A DNA stretch of 64,000 nt, taken from NCBI RefSeq assembly GCF_051020765.1, contig NW_027469328.1:146973-210972 (forward strand), given 5' to 3'. The notes under the pieces are model-generated. The model worked only from the letters and a program-made list of their open reading frames with translations. It searched no databases and was not told the origin of the DNA. Source of the stretch: Lasioglossum baleicum. Its lineage: Eukaryota > Arthropoda > Insecta > Hymenoptera > Halictidae. How positions within the stretch are numbered: position 1 is the first letter of the stretch; the number at the start of each line of letters is the position of its first letter. The translations under genes and the position numbers were made by a program. Shown here one piece after another: positions 13,036 through 25,700 of the stretch.

Positions 13036-14490
13036 TCTGTACGGAATCGCTGTTTAGCGTGCTAGATCAGTGCATTTGTATGCAAATATGCGAAATTGGC
13101 ACGGAAACTCCGATTCGGCAAGCACGACCACGATTTATTCGAGCTTATGTCAGATTCGACGATTCTTCGTTTGAGAAGTGTATTTCTTTGCGGAATCGCT
13201 GTTTCGCGCGCTAGATCAGTGCATTTGCATGCAAATATGCGAAATTGGCACGAAAACTCCGATTCGGCAAGCACGATCACGATTTATTCGAGCTTATGTC
13301 AGACTCGACGATTATTTGTTTCACAAATGAATTTCTGTGCGGAATCGCTGTTTCGCGTGCTATATCAGTGCATTTGCATGCAAGTATGCGAAATTGGAAT
13401 AGAAACTCCGACCCGGCAAGCACGATCACAATTTATTCGAGCCTATTTCAGATTCGACGATTCTTCGTTTCAGAAGTGTATTTCTGTGCGGAATCGCTGT
13501 TTCGCGGGCTAGATCAGTGCATTTGCATGCAAGTATGCGAAATTGGAATAGAAACTCCGACCCGGCAAGCACGATCACGATTTATTCGAGCGTATGTCAG
13601 ATTCGACGATTCTTCGTTTCAGTAGTGTATTTCTGTGCGGAATCGCTGTTTAGCGTGCTAGATCAGTGCATTTGTATGCAAATATGCGAAATTGGCACGG
13701 AAACTCCGATTCGGCAAGCACGACCACGATTTATTCGAGCTTATGTCAGATTCGACGATTCTTCGTTTGAGAAGTGTATTTCTTTGCGGAATCGCTGTTT
13801 CGCGCGCTAGATCAGTGCATTTGCATGCAAATATGCGAAATTGGCACGAAAACTCCGATTCGGCAAGCACGATCACGATTTATTCGAGCTTATGTCAGAC
13901 TCGACGATTATTTGTTTCACAAACGAATTTCTGTGCGGAATCGCTGTTTCGCGTGCTATATCAGTGCATTTGCATGCAAGTATGCGAAATTGGAATAGAA
14001 ACTCCGACCCGGCAAGCACGATCACAATTTATTCGAGCCTATTTCAGATTCGACGATTCTTCGTTTCAGAAGTGTATTTCTGTGCGGAATCGCTGTTTCG
14101 CGGGCTAGATCAGTGCATTTGCATGCAAGTATGCGAAATTGGAATAGAAACTCCGACCCGGCAAGCACGATCACGATTTATTCGAGCGTATGTCAGATTC
14201 GACGATTCTTCGTTTCAGTAGTGTATTTCTGTGCGGAATCGCTGTTTAGCGTGCTAGATCAGTGCATTTGTATGCAAATATGCGAAATTGGCACGGAAAC
14301 TCCGATTCGGCAAGCACGACCACGATTTATTCGAGCTTATGTCAGATTCGACGATTCTTCGTTTGAGAAGTGTATTTCTTTGCGGAATCGCTGTTTCGCG
14401 CGCTAGATCAGTGCATTTGCATGCAAATATGCGAAATTGGCACGAAAACTCCGATTCGGCAAGCACGATCACGATTTATTCGAGCTTATG
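13036..14490 (+). repeat. 596-bp four-monomer tandem repeat, about 2.4 copies
   Basis: The block from 13,062 returns at 13,658 and again, partially, at 14,254, each offset exactly 596 bp (4 x 149). Each unit has the gtttagcg monomer, a ttgagaagtg/tctttgcgg monomer, a gctatatcag monomer and a cgggctag monomer ending in cagtagtg. A private change is caaacgaattt near 13,920 against caaatgaattt. A single related copy is at 5,917-6,512. Confidence 0.8.
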
Positions 14491-17400
14491 TCAGATTCGA
14501 CGATTATTCGTTTCAGTAGTGTATTTCTGTGCGGAATCGCTGTTTCGCGCGCTAGATCAGTGCACTTGCATGCAAGTATGAGAAATTGGAATAGAACCTC
14601 CGACCCGGCAAGCACGATCACAATTTATTCGAGCCTATTTCAGATTCGACGATTCTTCGTTTCAGAAGTGTATTTCTGTGCGGAATCGCTGTTTCGCGCG
14701 CTAGATCAGTGCATTTACATGCAAATATGCGAAATTGGCACGAAAACTCCGATTCGGCAAGCACGATCACGATTTATTCGAGCTTATGTCAGATTCGACG
14801 ATTATTCGTTTCAGTAGTGTATTTCTGTGCGGAATCGCTGTTTCGCGCGCTAGATCAGTGCACTTGCATGCAAGTATGAGAAATTGGAATAGAAACTCCG
14901 ACCCGGCAATCACGATCACGATTTATTCGAGCTTATGTCAGATTCGACGATTATTCGTTTCACAAATGAATTTCTGTACGGAATCGCTGTTTAGCGTGCT
15001 AGATCAGAGCATTTGTATGCAAATATGCGAAATTGGCACGGAAACTCCGATTCGGCAAGCACGACCACGATTTATTCGAGCTTATGTCAGACTCGACGAT
15101 TATTTGTTACACATATGAATTTCTGTGCGGAATCGCTGTTTCGCGTGCTATGTCAGTGCATTTGCATGCAAGTATGCGAAATTGGAATAGAAACTCCGAC
15201 CCGGCAAGCACGATCACAATTTATTCGAGCCTATTTCAGATTCGACGATTCTTCGTTTGAGAAGTGTATTTCTGTGCGGAATCGCTGTTTCGCGCGCTAG
15301 ATCAGTGCATTTGCATGCAAATATGCGAAATTGGCACGAAAACTCCGATTCGGCAAGCACGATCACGATTTATTCGAGCTTATGTCAGATTCGACGATTA
15401 TTCGTTTCAGTAGTGTATTTCTGTGCGGAATCGCTGTTTCGCGCGCTAGATCAGTGCACTTGCATGCAAGTATGAGAAATTGGAATAGAAACGCCGACCC
15501 GGCAATCACGATCACGATTTATTCGAGCTTATGTCAGATTCGACGATTATTCGTTTCACAAATGAATTTCTGTACGGAATCGCTGTTTAGCGTGCTAGAT
15601 CAGTGCATTTGTATGCAAATATGCGAAATTGGCACGGAAACTCCGATTCGGCAAGCACGACCACGATTTATTCGAGCTTATGTCAGACTCGACGATTATT
15701 TGTTTCACAAATGAATTTCTGTGCGGAATCGCTGTTTCGCGTGCTATATCAGTGCATTTGCATGCAAGTATGCGAAATTGGAATAGAAACTCCGACCCGG
15801 CAAGCACGATCACAATTTATTCGAGCCTTTTTCAGATTCGACGATTCTTCGTTTGAGAAGTGTATTTCTGTGCGGAATCGCTGTTTCGCGCGCTAGATCA
15901 GTGCATTTGCATGCAAATATGCGAAATTGGCACGAAAACTCCGATTTGGCAAGCACGATCACGATTTATTCGAGCTTATGTCAGACTCGACGATTATTTG
16001 TTTCACAAATGAATTTCTGTGCGTAATCGCCGTTTCGCGTGCTAGAGTAGTGCATTTGCATGCAAATATGCGAAATTGGCACGAAAACTCCGATTCGGCA
16101 AGCACGATCACGATTTATTCGAGCTTATGTCAGATTCGACGACTATTCGTTTCACAAATGAATTTCTGTACGGAATCGCTGTTTCGCGCGCTATATCAGT
16201 GCATTTGCATGCAAGTATGCGAAATTGGAATAGAAACTCCGACCCGGCAAGCACGATCACAATTTATTCGAGCCTATTTCAGATTCGACGATTCTTCGTT
16301 TCAGAAGTGTATTTCTGTGCGGAATCGCTGTTTCGCGTGCTAGATCAGTGCATTTGTATGCAAATATGCGAAATTGGACAGAAACTCCGACCAGGCAAGC
16401 ACGATCACAATTTATTCGAGCCTATGTCAGATTCGACGATTCTTCGTTTCAGAAGTGTATTTCTGTGCTGAATCGCTGTTTCGCGTGCTATATCAGTGCA
16501 TTTGCATGCAAGTATGCGAAATTGGAATAGAAACTCCGACCCGGCAAGCACGATCACAATTTATTCGAGCCTATTTCAGATTGGACGATTCTTCGTTTCA
16601 GAAGTGTATTTCTGTGCTGAATCGCTGTTTCGCGTGCTATATCAGTGCATTTGCATGCAAGTATGCGAAATTGGAATAGAAACTCCGACCCGGCAAGCAC
16701 GATTACGATTTATTCGAGTGTATGTCAGATTCGACGATTCTTCGATTCAGAAGTGTATTTCTGTGCGGAATCGCTGTTTCGCGCGCTTGATCAGTGCATT
16801 TGCATGCAAAAATGCGAAATTGGCACGAAAACTCCGATTCGGCAAGCGCAATCACGATTTATTCGAGCTTATGTCAGATTCGACAATTATTCGTTTCACA
16901 AATGAATTTCTGTGCGGAATCGCTGTTTCGCGTGCTAGATCAGTGCATTTGCATGCAAGTATGCCAAATTGGAATAGAAACTCCGACCCGGCCAGCACGA
17001 TCACGATTTATTCAAGCTTATGTCAGATTCGACGATTCTTCGTTTCAGAATTGTATTTCTGTGCGGAATCCCTGTTTCGCGCGCTAGATCTGCGCATTTG
17101 CAAGCAAGTATGAGAAATTGGAATAGAAACTCCGACCTGGCAAGCACGATCACCATTTATTCTACGTTATGTCAGATTCGACGATTCTTCGTTTCAGAAG
17201 TGTATTTCTGTGCGGAATCGCTGTTTCGCGTGCTAGATCAGTGCATTTGCATGCAAATATGCGAAATTGGACAGAAACTAGGACCAGGCAAGCACGATCA
17301 CAATTTATTCGAACCTATGTCAGATTCGACGATTCTTCGTTTCAGAAGTGTATTTCTGTGCGGAATCGCTGTTTCGCGCGCTTGATCAGTGCATTTGCAT

Positions 17401-18125
17401 GCCAAAATGCGAAATTGGCACGAAAACTCCGATTCGGCAAGCGCGATCACGATTTATTCGAGCTTATGTCAGATTCGACAATTATTCGTTTCACAAATGA
17501 ATTTCTGTGCGGAATCGCTGTTTCGCGTGCTAGATCAGTGCATTTGCATGCAAGTATGCCAAATTGGAATAGAAACTCCGATCCGGCCAGCACGATCACG
17601 GTTTATTCAAGCTTATGTCAGATTCGACGATTCTTCGTTTCAGAATTGTATTTCTGTGCGGAATCGCTGTTTCGCGCGCTAGATGAGTGCATTTGCATGC
17701 AAGTATGAGAAATTGGAATAGAAACTCCGACCCGGCAAGCACGATCACCATTTATTCTACGTTATGTCAGATTCGACGATTCTTCGTTTCAGAAGTGTAT
17801 TTCTGTGCGGAATCGCTGTTTCGCGCGCTAGATCAGTGCACTTGCATGCAAGTATGAGAAATTGGAATAGAAACACCGACCCTGCAATCACGATCACGAT
17901 TTATTCGAGCTTATGTCAGATTCGACGATTATTCGTTTCACAAATGAATTTCTGTACGGAATCGCTGTTTCGCGTGCTATATCAGTGCATTTGCATGCAA
18001 GTATGCGAAATTGGAATAGAAACTCCGACCCGGCAAGCACGATCACAATTTATTCGAGCCTATTTCAGATTCGACGATTCTTCGTTTCAGTAGTGTATTT
18101 CTGTGCGGAATCGCTGTTTAGCGTG
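14491..18125 (+). repeat. Satellite block composed of copies of 7.0-8.2 kb and 10.3-12.2 kb
   Basis: The block carries a 298-bp dimer rhythm at 14,735, 15,033, 15,331, 15,629 and 15,927. Segment 15,331-16,497 corresponds to 6,994-8,160 (offset 8,337). Segment 15,978-17,880 corresponds to 10,319-12,221 (offset 5,659). Private changes include gatcagagc near 15,005, ttacacatatg near 15,110 and agattggacg near 16,580. No non-satellite sequence is seen. Confidence 0.75.
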
Positions 18126-19744
18126 CTAGATCAGTGCATTTGTATGCAAATATGCGAAATTGGCACGGAAACTCCGATTCGGCAAGCACGACCACGATTT
18201 ATTCGAGCTTATGTCAGATTCGACGATTCTTCGTTTGAGAAGTGTATTTCTTTGCGGAATCGCTGTTTCGCGCGCTAGATCAGTGCATTTGCATGCAAAT
18301 ATGCGAAATTGGCACGAAAACTCCGATTCGGCAAGCACGATCACGATTTATTCGAGCTTATGTCAGATTCGACGATTATTCGTTTCAGTAGTGTATTTCT
18401 GTGCGGAATCGCTGTTTCGCGCGCTAGATCAGTGCACTTGCATGCAAGTATGAGAAATTGGAATAGAACCTCCGACCCGGCAAGCACGATCACAATTTAT
18501 TCGAGCCTATTTCAGATTCGACGATTCTTCGTATCAGAAGTGTATTTCTGTGCGGAATCGCTGTTTCGCGCGCTAGATCAGTGCATTTACATGCAAATAT
18601 GCGAAATTGGCACGAAAACTCCGATTCGGCAAGCACGATCACGATTTATTCGAGCTTATGTCAGATTCGACGATTATTCGTTTCAGTAGTGTATTTCTGT
18701 GCGGAATCGCTGTTTCGCGCGCTAGATCAGTGCACTTGCATGCAAGTATGAGAAATTGGAATAGAAACTCCGACCCGGCAATCACGATCACGATTTATTC
18801 GAGCTTATGTCAGATTCGACGATTATTCGTTTCACAAATGAATTTCTGTACGGAATCGCTGTTTAGCGTGCTAGATCAGTGCATTTGTATGCAAATATGC
18901 GAAATTGGCACGGAAACTCCGATTCGGCAAGCACGACCACGATTTATTCGAGCTTATGTCAGACTCGACGATTATTCGTTTCAGTAGTGTATTTCTGTGC
19001 GGAATCGCTGTTTCGCGCGCTAGATCAGTGCACTTGCATGCAAGTATGAGAAATTGGAATAGAAACTCCGACCCGGCAATCACGATCACAATTTATTCGA
19101 GCCTATTTCAGATTCGACGATTCTTCGTTTCAGAAGTGTATTTCTGTGCGGAATCGCTGTTTCGCGCGCTAGATCAGTGCATTTGCATGCAAATATGCGA
19201 AATTGGCACGAAAACTCCGATTCGGCAAGCACGATCACGATTTATTCGAGCTTATGTCAGATTCGACGATTATTCGTTTCAGTAGTGTATTTCTGTGCGG
19301 AATCGCTGTTTCGCGCGCTAGATCAGTGCACTTGCATGCAAGTATGAGAAATTGGAATAGAAACTCCGACCCGGCAATCACGATCACGATTTATTCGAGC
19401 TTATGTCAGATTCGACGATTATTCGTTTCACAAATGAATTTCTGTACGGAATCGCTGTTTAGCGCGCTAGATCAGTGCATTTGCATGCAAATATGCGAAA
19501 TTGGCACGAAAACTCCGATTCGGCAAGCACGATCACGATTTATTCGAGCTTATGTCAGACTCGACGATTATTTGTTTCACAAATGAATTTCTGTGCGTAA
19601 TCGCCGTTTCGCGTGCTAGAGTAGTGCATTTGCATGCAAATATGCGAAATTGGCACGAAAACTCCGATTCGGCAAGCACGATCACGATTTATTCGAGCTT
19701 ATGTCAGATTCGACGACTATTCGTTTCACAAATGAATTTCTGTA
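18126..19744 (+). repeat. 298-bp dimer array
   Basis: The same monomer (ggcacgaaaactcc or ggcacggaaactcc, ending in gtttcagtagtg) restarts at 18,309, 18,607, 18,905, 19,203 and 19,501, always 298 bp apart. It alternates with a ggaatagaaactcc monomer. This is the cleanest dimeric stretch of the window and contrasts with the seven-monomer order at the right end. Confidence 0.8.
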
Positions 19745-22700
19745 CGGAATCGCTGTTTCGCGCGCTATATCAGTGCATTTGCATGCAAGTATGCGAAATT
19801 GGAATCGAAACTCCGACCCGGCAAGCACGATCACAATTTATTCGAGCCTATTTCAGATTCGACGATTCTTCGTTTCACAAATGAATTTCTGTACGGAATC
19901 GCTGTTTAGCGTGCTAGATCAGTGCATTTGTCTGCAAATATGCGAAATTGGCACGGAAACTCCGATTCGGCAAGCACGACCACGATTTATTCGAGCTTAT
20001 GTCAGATTCGACGATTCTTCGTTTCAGAAGTGTATTTCTGTGCGGAATCGCTGTTTCGCGGGCTAGATCAGTGCATTTGCATGCAAGTATGCGAAATTGG
20101 AATAGAAACTCCGACCCGGCAAGCACGATCACGATTTATTCGAGCGTATGTCAGATTCGACGATTCTTCGTTTCAGAAATGTATTTCTGTGCGGAATCGG
20201 TGTTTCGCGCGCTTGATCAGGGCATTTGCATGCAAATATGCGAAATTGGCATGAAAACTCCGATTCGGCAAGCGCGATCACGATTTATTCGAGCTTATGT
20301 CAGATTTCGACAATTATTCGTTTCACAAATGAATTTCTGTGCGGAATCGCTGTTTCGAGGGCTAGATCAGTGCATTTGCATGCAAGTATGAGAAATTGGA
20401 ATAGAAACTCCGACCCGGCAAGCACGATCACGATTTATTCGAGCTTATGTCAGATTCGACGATTATTCGTTTCACAAATGAATTTCTGTACGGAATCGCT
20501 GTTTAGCGTGCTAGATCAGTGCATTTGTCTGCAAATATGCGAAATTGGCACGGAAACTCCGATTCGGCAAGCACGACCACGATTTATTCGAGCTTATGTC
20601 AGATTCGACGATTCTTCGTTTGAGAAGTGTATTTCTTTGCGGAATCGCTGTTTCGCGCGCTAGATCAGTGCATTTGCATGCAAATATGCGAAATTGGCAC
20701 GAAAACTCCGATTCGGCAAGCACGATCACGATTTATTCGAGCTTATGTCAGACTCGACGATTATTTGTTTCACAAATGAATTTCTGTGCGGAAAAGCTGT
20801 TTGGCGTGCTATATCCGTGCATTTGCATGCAAGTATGCGAAATTGGAATAGAAACTCCGACCCGGCAAGCACGATCACAATTTATGCGAGCCTATTTCAG
20901 ATTCGACGATTCTTCGTTTCAGAAGTGTATTTCTGTGCGGAATCGCTGTTTCGCGCGCTAGATCAGTGCATTTGCATGCAAATATGCGAAATTGGCACGA
21001 AAACTCCGATTCGGCAAGCACGATCACGATTTATTCGAGCTTATGTCAGATTCGACGATTATTCGTTTCACAAATGAATTTCTGTACGGAATCGCTGTTT
21101 AGCGTGCTAGATCAGTGCATTTGTATGCAAATATGCGAAATTGGCACGGAAACTCCGATTCGGCAAGCACGACCACGATTTATTCGAGCTTATGTCTGAT
21201 TCGACGATTCTTCGTTTCAGAAGTGTATTTCTGTGCGGAATCGCTGTTTCGCTGGCTAGATCAGTGCATTTGCATGCAAGTATGCGAAATTGGAATAGAA
21301 ACTCCGACCCGGCAAGCACGATCACGATTTATTCGAGCGTATGTCAGATTCGACGATTCTTCGTTTCAGAAGTGTATTTCTGTGCGGAATCGCTGTTTCG
21401 CGCGCTAGATCTGCGCATTTGCATGCAAGTATGAGAAATTGGCACGAAAACTCCGATTCGGCAAGCGCGATCACGATTTATTCGAGCTTATGTAAGATTT
21501 CGACAATTATTCGTTTCACAAATGAATTTCTGTGCGGAATCGCTGTTTCGCGCGCTAGATCTGCGCATTTGCATGCAAGTATGAGAAATTGGAATAGAAA
21601 CTACGACCTGGCAAGCACGATCACTATTTATTCTACGTTATGTCAGATTCGACGATTCTTCGTTTCAGAAGTGTATTTCTGTGCGGAATCGCTGTTTCGC
21701 GTGCTAGATCAGTGCATTTGCATGCAAATATGCGAAATTGGACAGAAACTAGGACCAGGCAAGCACGATCACAATTTATTCGAACCTATGTCAGATTCGA
21801 CGATTCTTCGTTTCAGAAGTGTATTTCTGTGCGGAATCGCTGTTTCGCGCGCTAGATCAGTGCATTTGCATGCAAATATGCGAAATTGGCACGAAAACTC
21901 CGACCCGGCAAGCACGATCACGATTTATTCGAGCGTATGTCAGATTCGACGATTCTTCGTTTCAGAAGTGTATTTCTGTGCGGAATCGCTGTTTCGCGCG
22001 CTAGATCTGCGCATTTGCATGCAAGTATGAGAAATTGGCACGAAAACTCCGATTCGGCAAGCGCGATCACGATTTATTCGAGCTTATGTAAGATTTCGAC
22101 AATTATTCGTTTCACAAATGAATTTCTGTGCGGAATCGCTGTTTCGCGCGCTAGATCTGCGAATTTGCATGCAAGTATGAGAAATTGGAATAGAAACTCC
22201 GACCTGGCAAGCACGATCACCATTTATTCTACGTTATGTCAGATTCGACGATTCTTCGTTTCAGAAGTGTATTTCTGTGCGGAATCTCTGTTTCGCGTGC
22301 TAGATCAGTGCATTTGCATGCAAGTATGCCAAATTGGAATAGAAACTCCCACCCGGCAAACACGATCACGATTTATTCGAGCTTATGTCAGACTCGACGA
22401 TTATTTGTTTCACAAATGAATTTCTGTGCGTAATCGCCGTTTCGCGTGCTAGATCAGTGCATTTGTCTGCAAATATGCGAAATTGGACAGAAACTCCGAC
22501 CTCGCAAGCACGATCACAATTTATTCGAGCCTATGTCAGATTCGACGATTCTTCGTTTCAGAAGTGTATTTCTGTGCGGAATCGCTGTTTCGCGTGCTAT
22601 ATCAGTGCATTTGCATGCAAGTATGCGAAATTGGAATAGAAACTCCGACCCGGCAAGCACGATTACGATTTATTCGAGTGTATGTCAGATTCGACGATTC

Positions 22701-25700
22701 TTCGTTTCAGAAGTGTATTTCTGTGCGGAATCGCTGTTTCGCGCGCTTGATCAGTGCATTTGCATGCAAAAATGCGAAATTGGCACGGAAACTCCGATTC
22801 GGCAAGCGCGATCACGATTTATTCGAGCTTATGTCAGATTCGACAATTATTCGTTTCACAAATGAATTTCTGTGCGGAATCGCTGTTTCGCGTGCTAGAT
22901 CAGTGCATTTGCATGCAAGTATGCCAAATTGGAATAGAAACTCCGACCCGGCCAGCACGATCACGATTTATTCAAGCTTATGTCAGATTCGACGATTCTT
23001 CGTTTCAGAATTGTATTTCTGTGCGGAATCGCTGTTTCGCGCGCTAGATGAGTGCATTTGCATGCAAATATGCGAAATTGGCACGAAAACTCCGATTCGG
23101 CAAGCACGATCACGATTTATTCGAGCTTATGTCAGACTTGACGATTATTTGTTTCACAAATGAATTTCTGTGCGGAATCGCTGTTTCGCGCGCTAGATGA
23201 GTGCATTTGCATGCAAAAATGCTAAATTGGCACAGAAACTCCGATCCGCCAAGCACGATCACGATTTATTCGAGCTTATGTCAGATTCGACGATTCTTCG
23301 TTTCAGTAGTGTATTTCTGTGCGGAATCGCTGTTTCGCGCGCTAGATCAGTGCACTTGTATGCAAGTATGAGAAATTGGAATAGAAACTCCGACCCGGCA
23401 AGCACGATCACGATTTATTCGAGCGTATGTCAGATTCGACGATTCTTCGTTTCAGAAGTGTATTTCTGTGCGGAATCGCTGTTTCGCGCGCTTGATCAGT
23501 GCATTTGCATGCAAATATGCGAAATTGGCACGAAAACTCCGATTCGGCAAGCACGATCACGATATATTCGAGCTTATGTCAGACTCGACGATTATTTGTT
23601 TCACAAATGAATTTCTGTGCGGAATCGCTGTTTCGCGTGCTATATCAGTGCATTTGCATGCAAGTATGCGAAATTGGAATAGAAACTCCGACCCGGCAAG
23701 CACGATCACAATTTATTCGAGCCTATTTCAGATTCGACGATTCTTCGTTTCAGAAGTGTATTTCTGTGCGGAATCGCTGTTTCGCGCGCTAGATCAGTGC
23801 ATTTGCATGCAAATATGCGAAATTGGCACGAAAACTCCGACCCGGCAAGCACGATCACGATTTATTCGAGCGTATGTCAGATTCGACGATTCTTCGTTTC
23901 AGAAGTGTATTTCTGTGCGGAATCGCTGTTTCGCGCGCTAGATCTGCGCATTTGCATGCAAGTATGAGAAATTGGCACGAAAACTCCGATTCGGCAAGCG
24001 CGATCACGATTTATTCGAGCTTATGTAAGATTTCGACAATTATTCGTTTCACAAATGAATTTCTGTGCGGAATCGCTGTTTCGCGCGCTAGATCTGCGCA
24101 TTTGCATGCAAGTATAAGAAATTGGAATAGAAACTCCGACCTGGCAAGCACGATCACCATTTATTCTACGTTATGTCAGATTCGACGATTCTTCGTTTCA
24201 GAAGTGTATTTCTGTGCGGAATCGCTGTTTCGCGTGCTAGATCAGTGCATTTGCATGCAAATATGCGAAATTGGACAGAAACTAGGACCAGGCAAGCACG
24301 ATCACAATTTATTCGAACCTATGTCAGATTCGACGATTCTTCGTTTCAGAAGTGTATTTCTGTGCGGAATCTCTGTTTCGCGTGCTAGATCAGTGCATTT
24401 GCATGCAAGTATGCCAAATTGGAATAGAAACTCCGACCTGGCAAGCACGATCACCATTTATTCTACGTTATGTCAGATTCGACGATTCTTCGTTTCAGAA
24501 GTGTATTTCTGTGCGGAATCGCTGTTTCGCGCGCTTGATCAGTGCATTTGCATGCAAAAATGCGAAATTGGCACGAAAACTCCGATTCGGCAAGCGCGAT
24601 CACGATTTATTCGAGCTTATGTCAGATTCGACAATTATTCGTTTCACAAATGAATTTCTGTGCGGAATCGCTGTTTCGCGTGCTAGATCAGTGCATTGTC
24701 ATGCAAGTATGCCAAATTGGAATAGAAACTCCGACCCGGCCAGCACGATCACGATTTATTCAAGCTTATGTCAGATTCGACGATTCTTCGTTTCAGAATT
24801 GTATTTCTGTGCGGAATCGCTGTTTCGCGCGCTAGATGAGTGCATTTGCATGCAAATATGCGAAATTGGCACGAAAACTCCGATTCGGCAAGCACGATCA
24901 CGATTTATTCGAGCTTATGTCAGACTTGACGATTATTTGTTTCACAAATGAATTTCTGTGCGGAATCGCTGTTTCGCGCACTAGATGAGTGCATTTGCAT
25001 GCAAATATGCGAAATTGGCACGAAAACTCCGACCCGGCAAGCACGATCACGATTTATTCGAGCGTATGTCAGATTCGACGATTCTTCGTTTCAGAAGTGT
25101 ATTTCTGTGCGGAATCGCGGTTTCGCGCGCTAGATCTGCGCATTTGCATGCAAGTATGAGAAATTGGAATAGAAACTCCGACCTGGCAAGCACGATCACC
25201 ATTTATTCTACGTTATGTCAGATTCGACGATTCTTCGTTTCAGAAGTGTATTTCTGTGCGGAATCGCTGTTTCGCGCACTAGATCAGTGCATTTGCATGC
25301 AAATATGCGAAATTGGCACGAAAACTCCGATTCGGCAAGCACGATCACGATTTATTCGAGCTTATGTCAGATTCGACGATTATTCGTTTCACAAATGAAT
25401 TTCTGTACGGAATCGCTGTTTAGCGTGCTAGATCAGTGCATTTGTATGCAAATATGCGAAATTGGCACGGAAACTCCGATTCGGCAAGCACGACCACGAT
25501 TTATTCGAGCTTATGTCTGATTCGACGATTCTTCGTTTCAGAAGTGTATTTCTGTGCGGAATCGCTGTTTCGCGGGCTAGATCAGTGCATTTGCATGCAA
25601 GTATGCGAAATTGGAATAGAAACTCCGACCCGGCAAGCACGATCACGATTTATTCGAGCGTATGTCAGATTCGACGATTCTTCGTTTCAGAAGTGTATTT

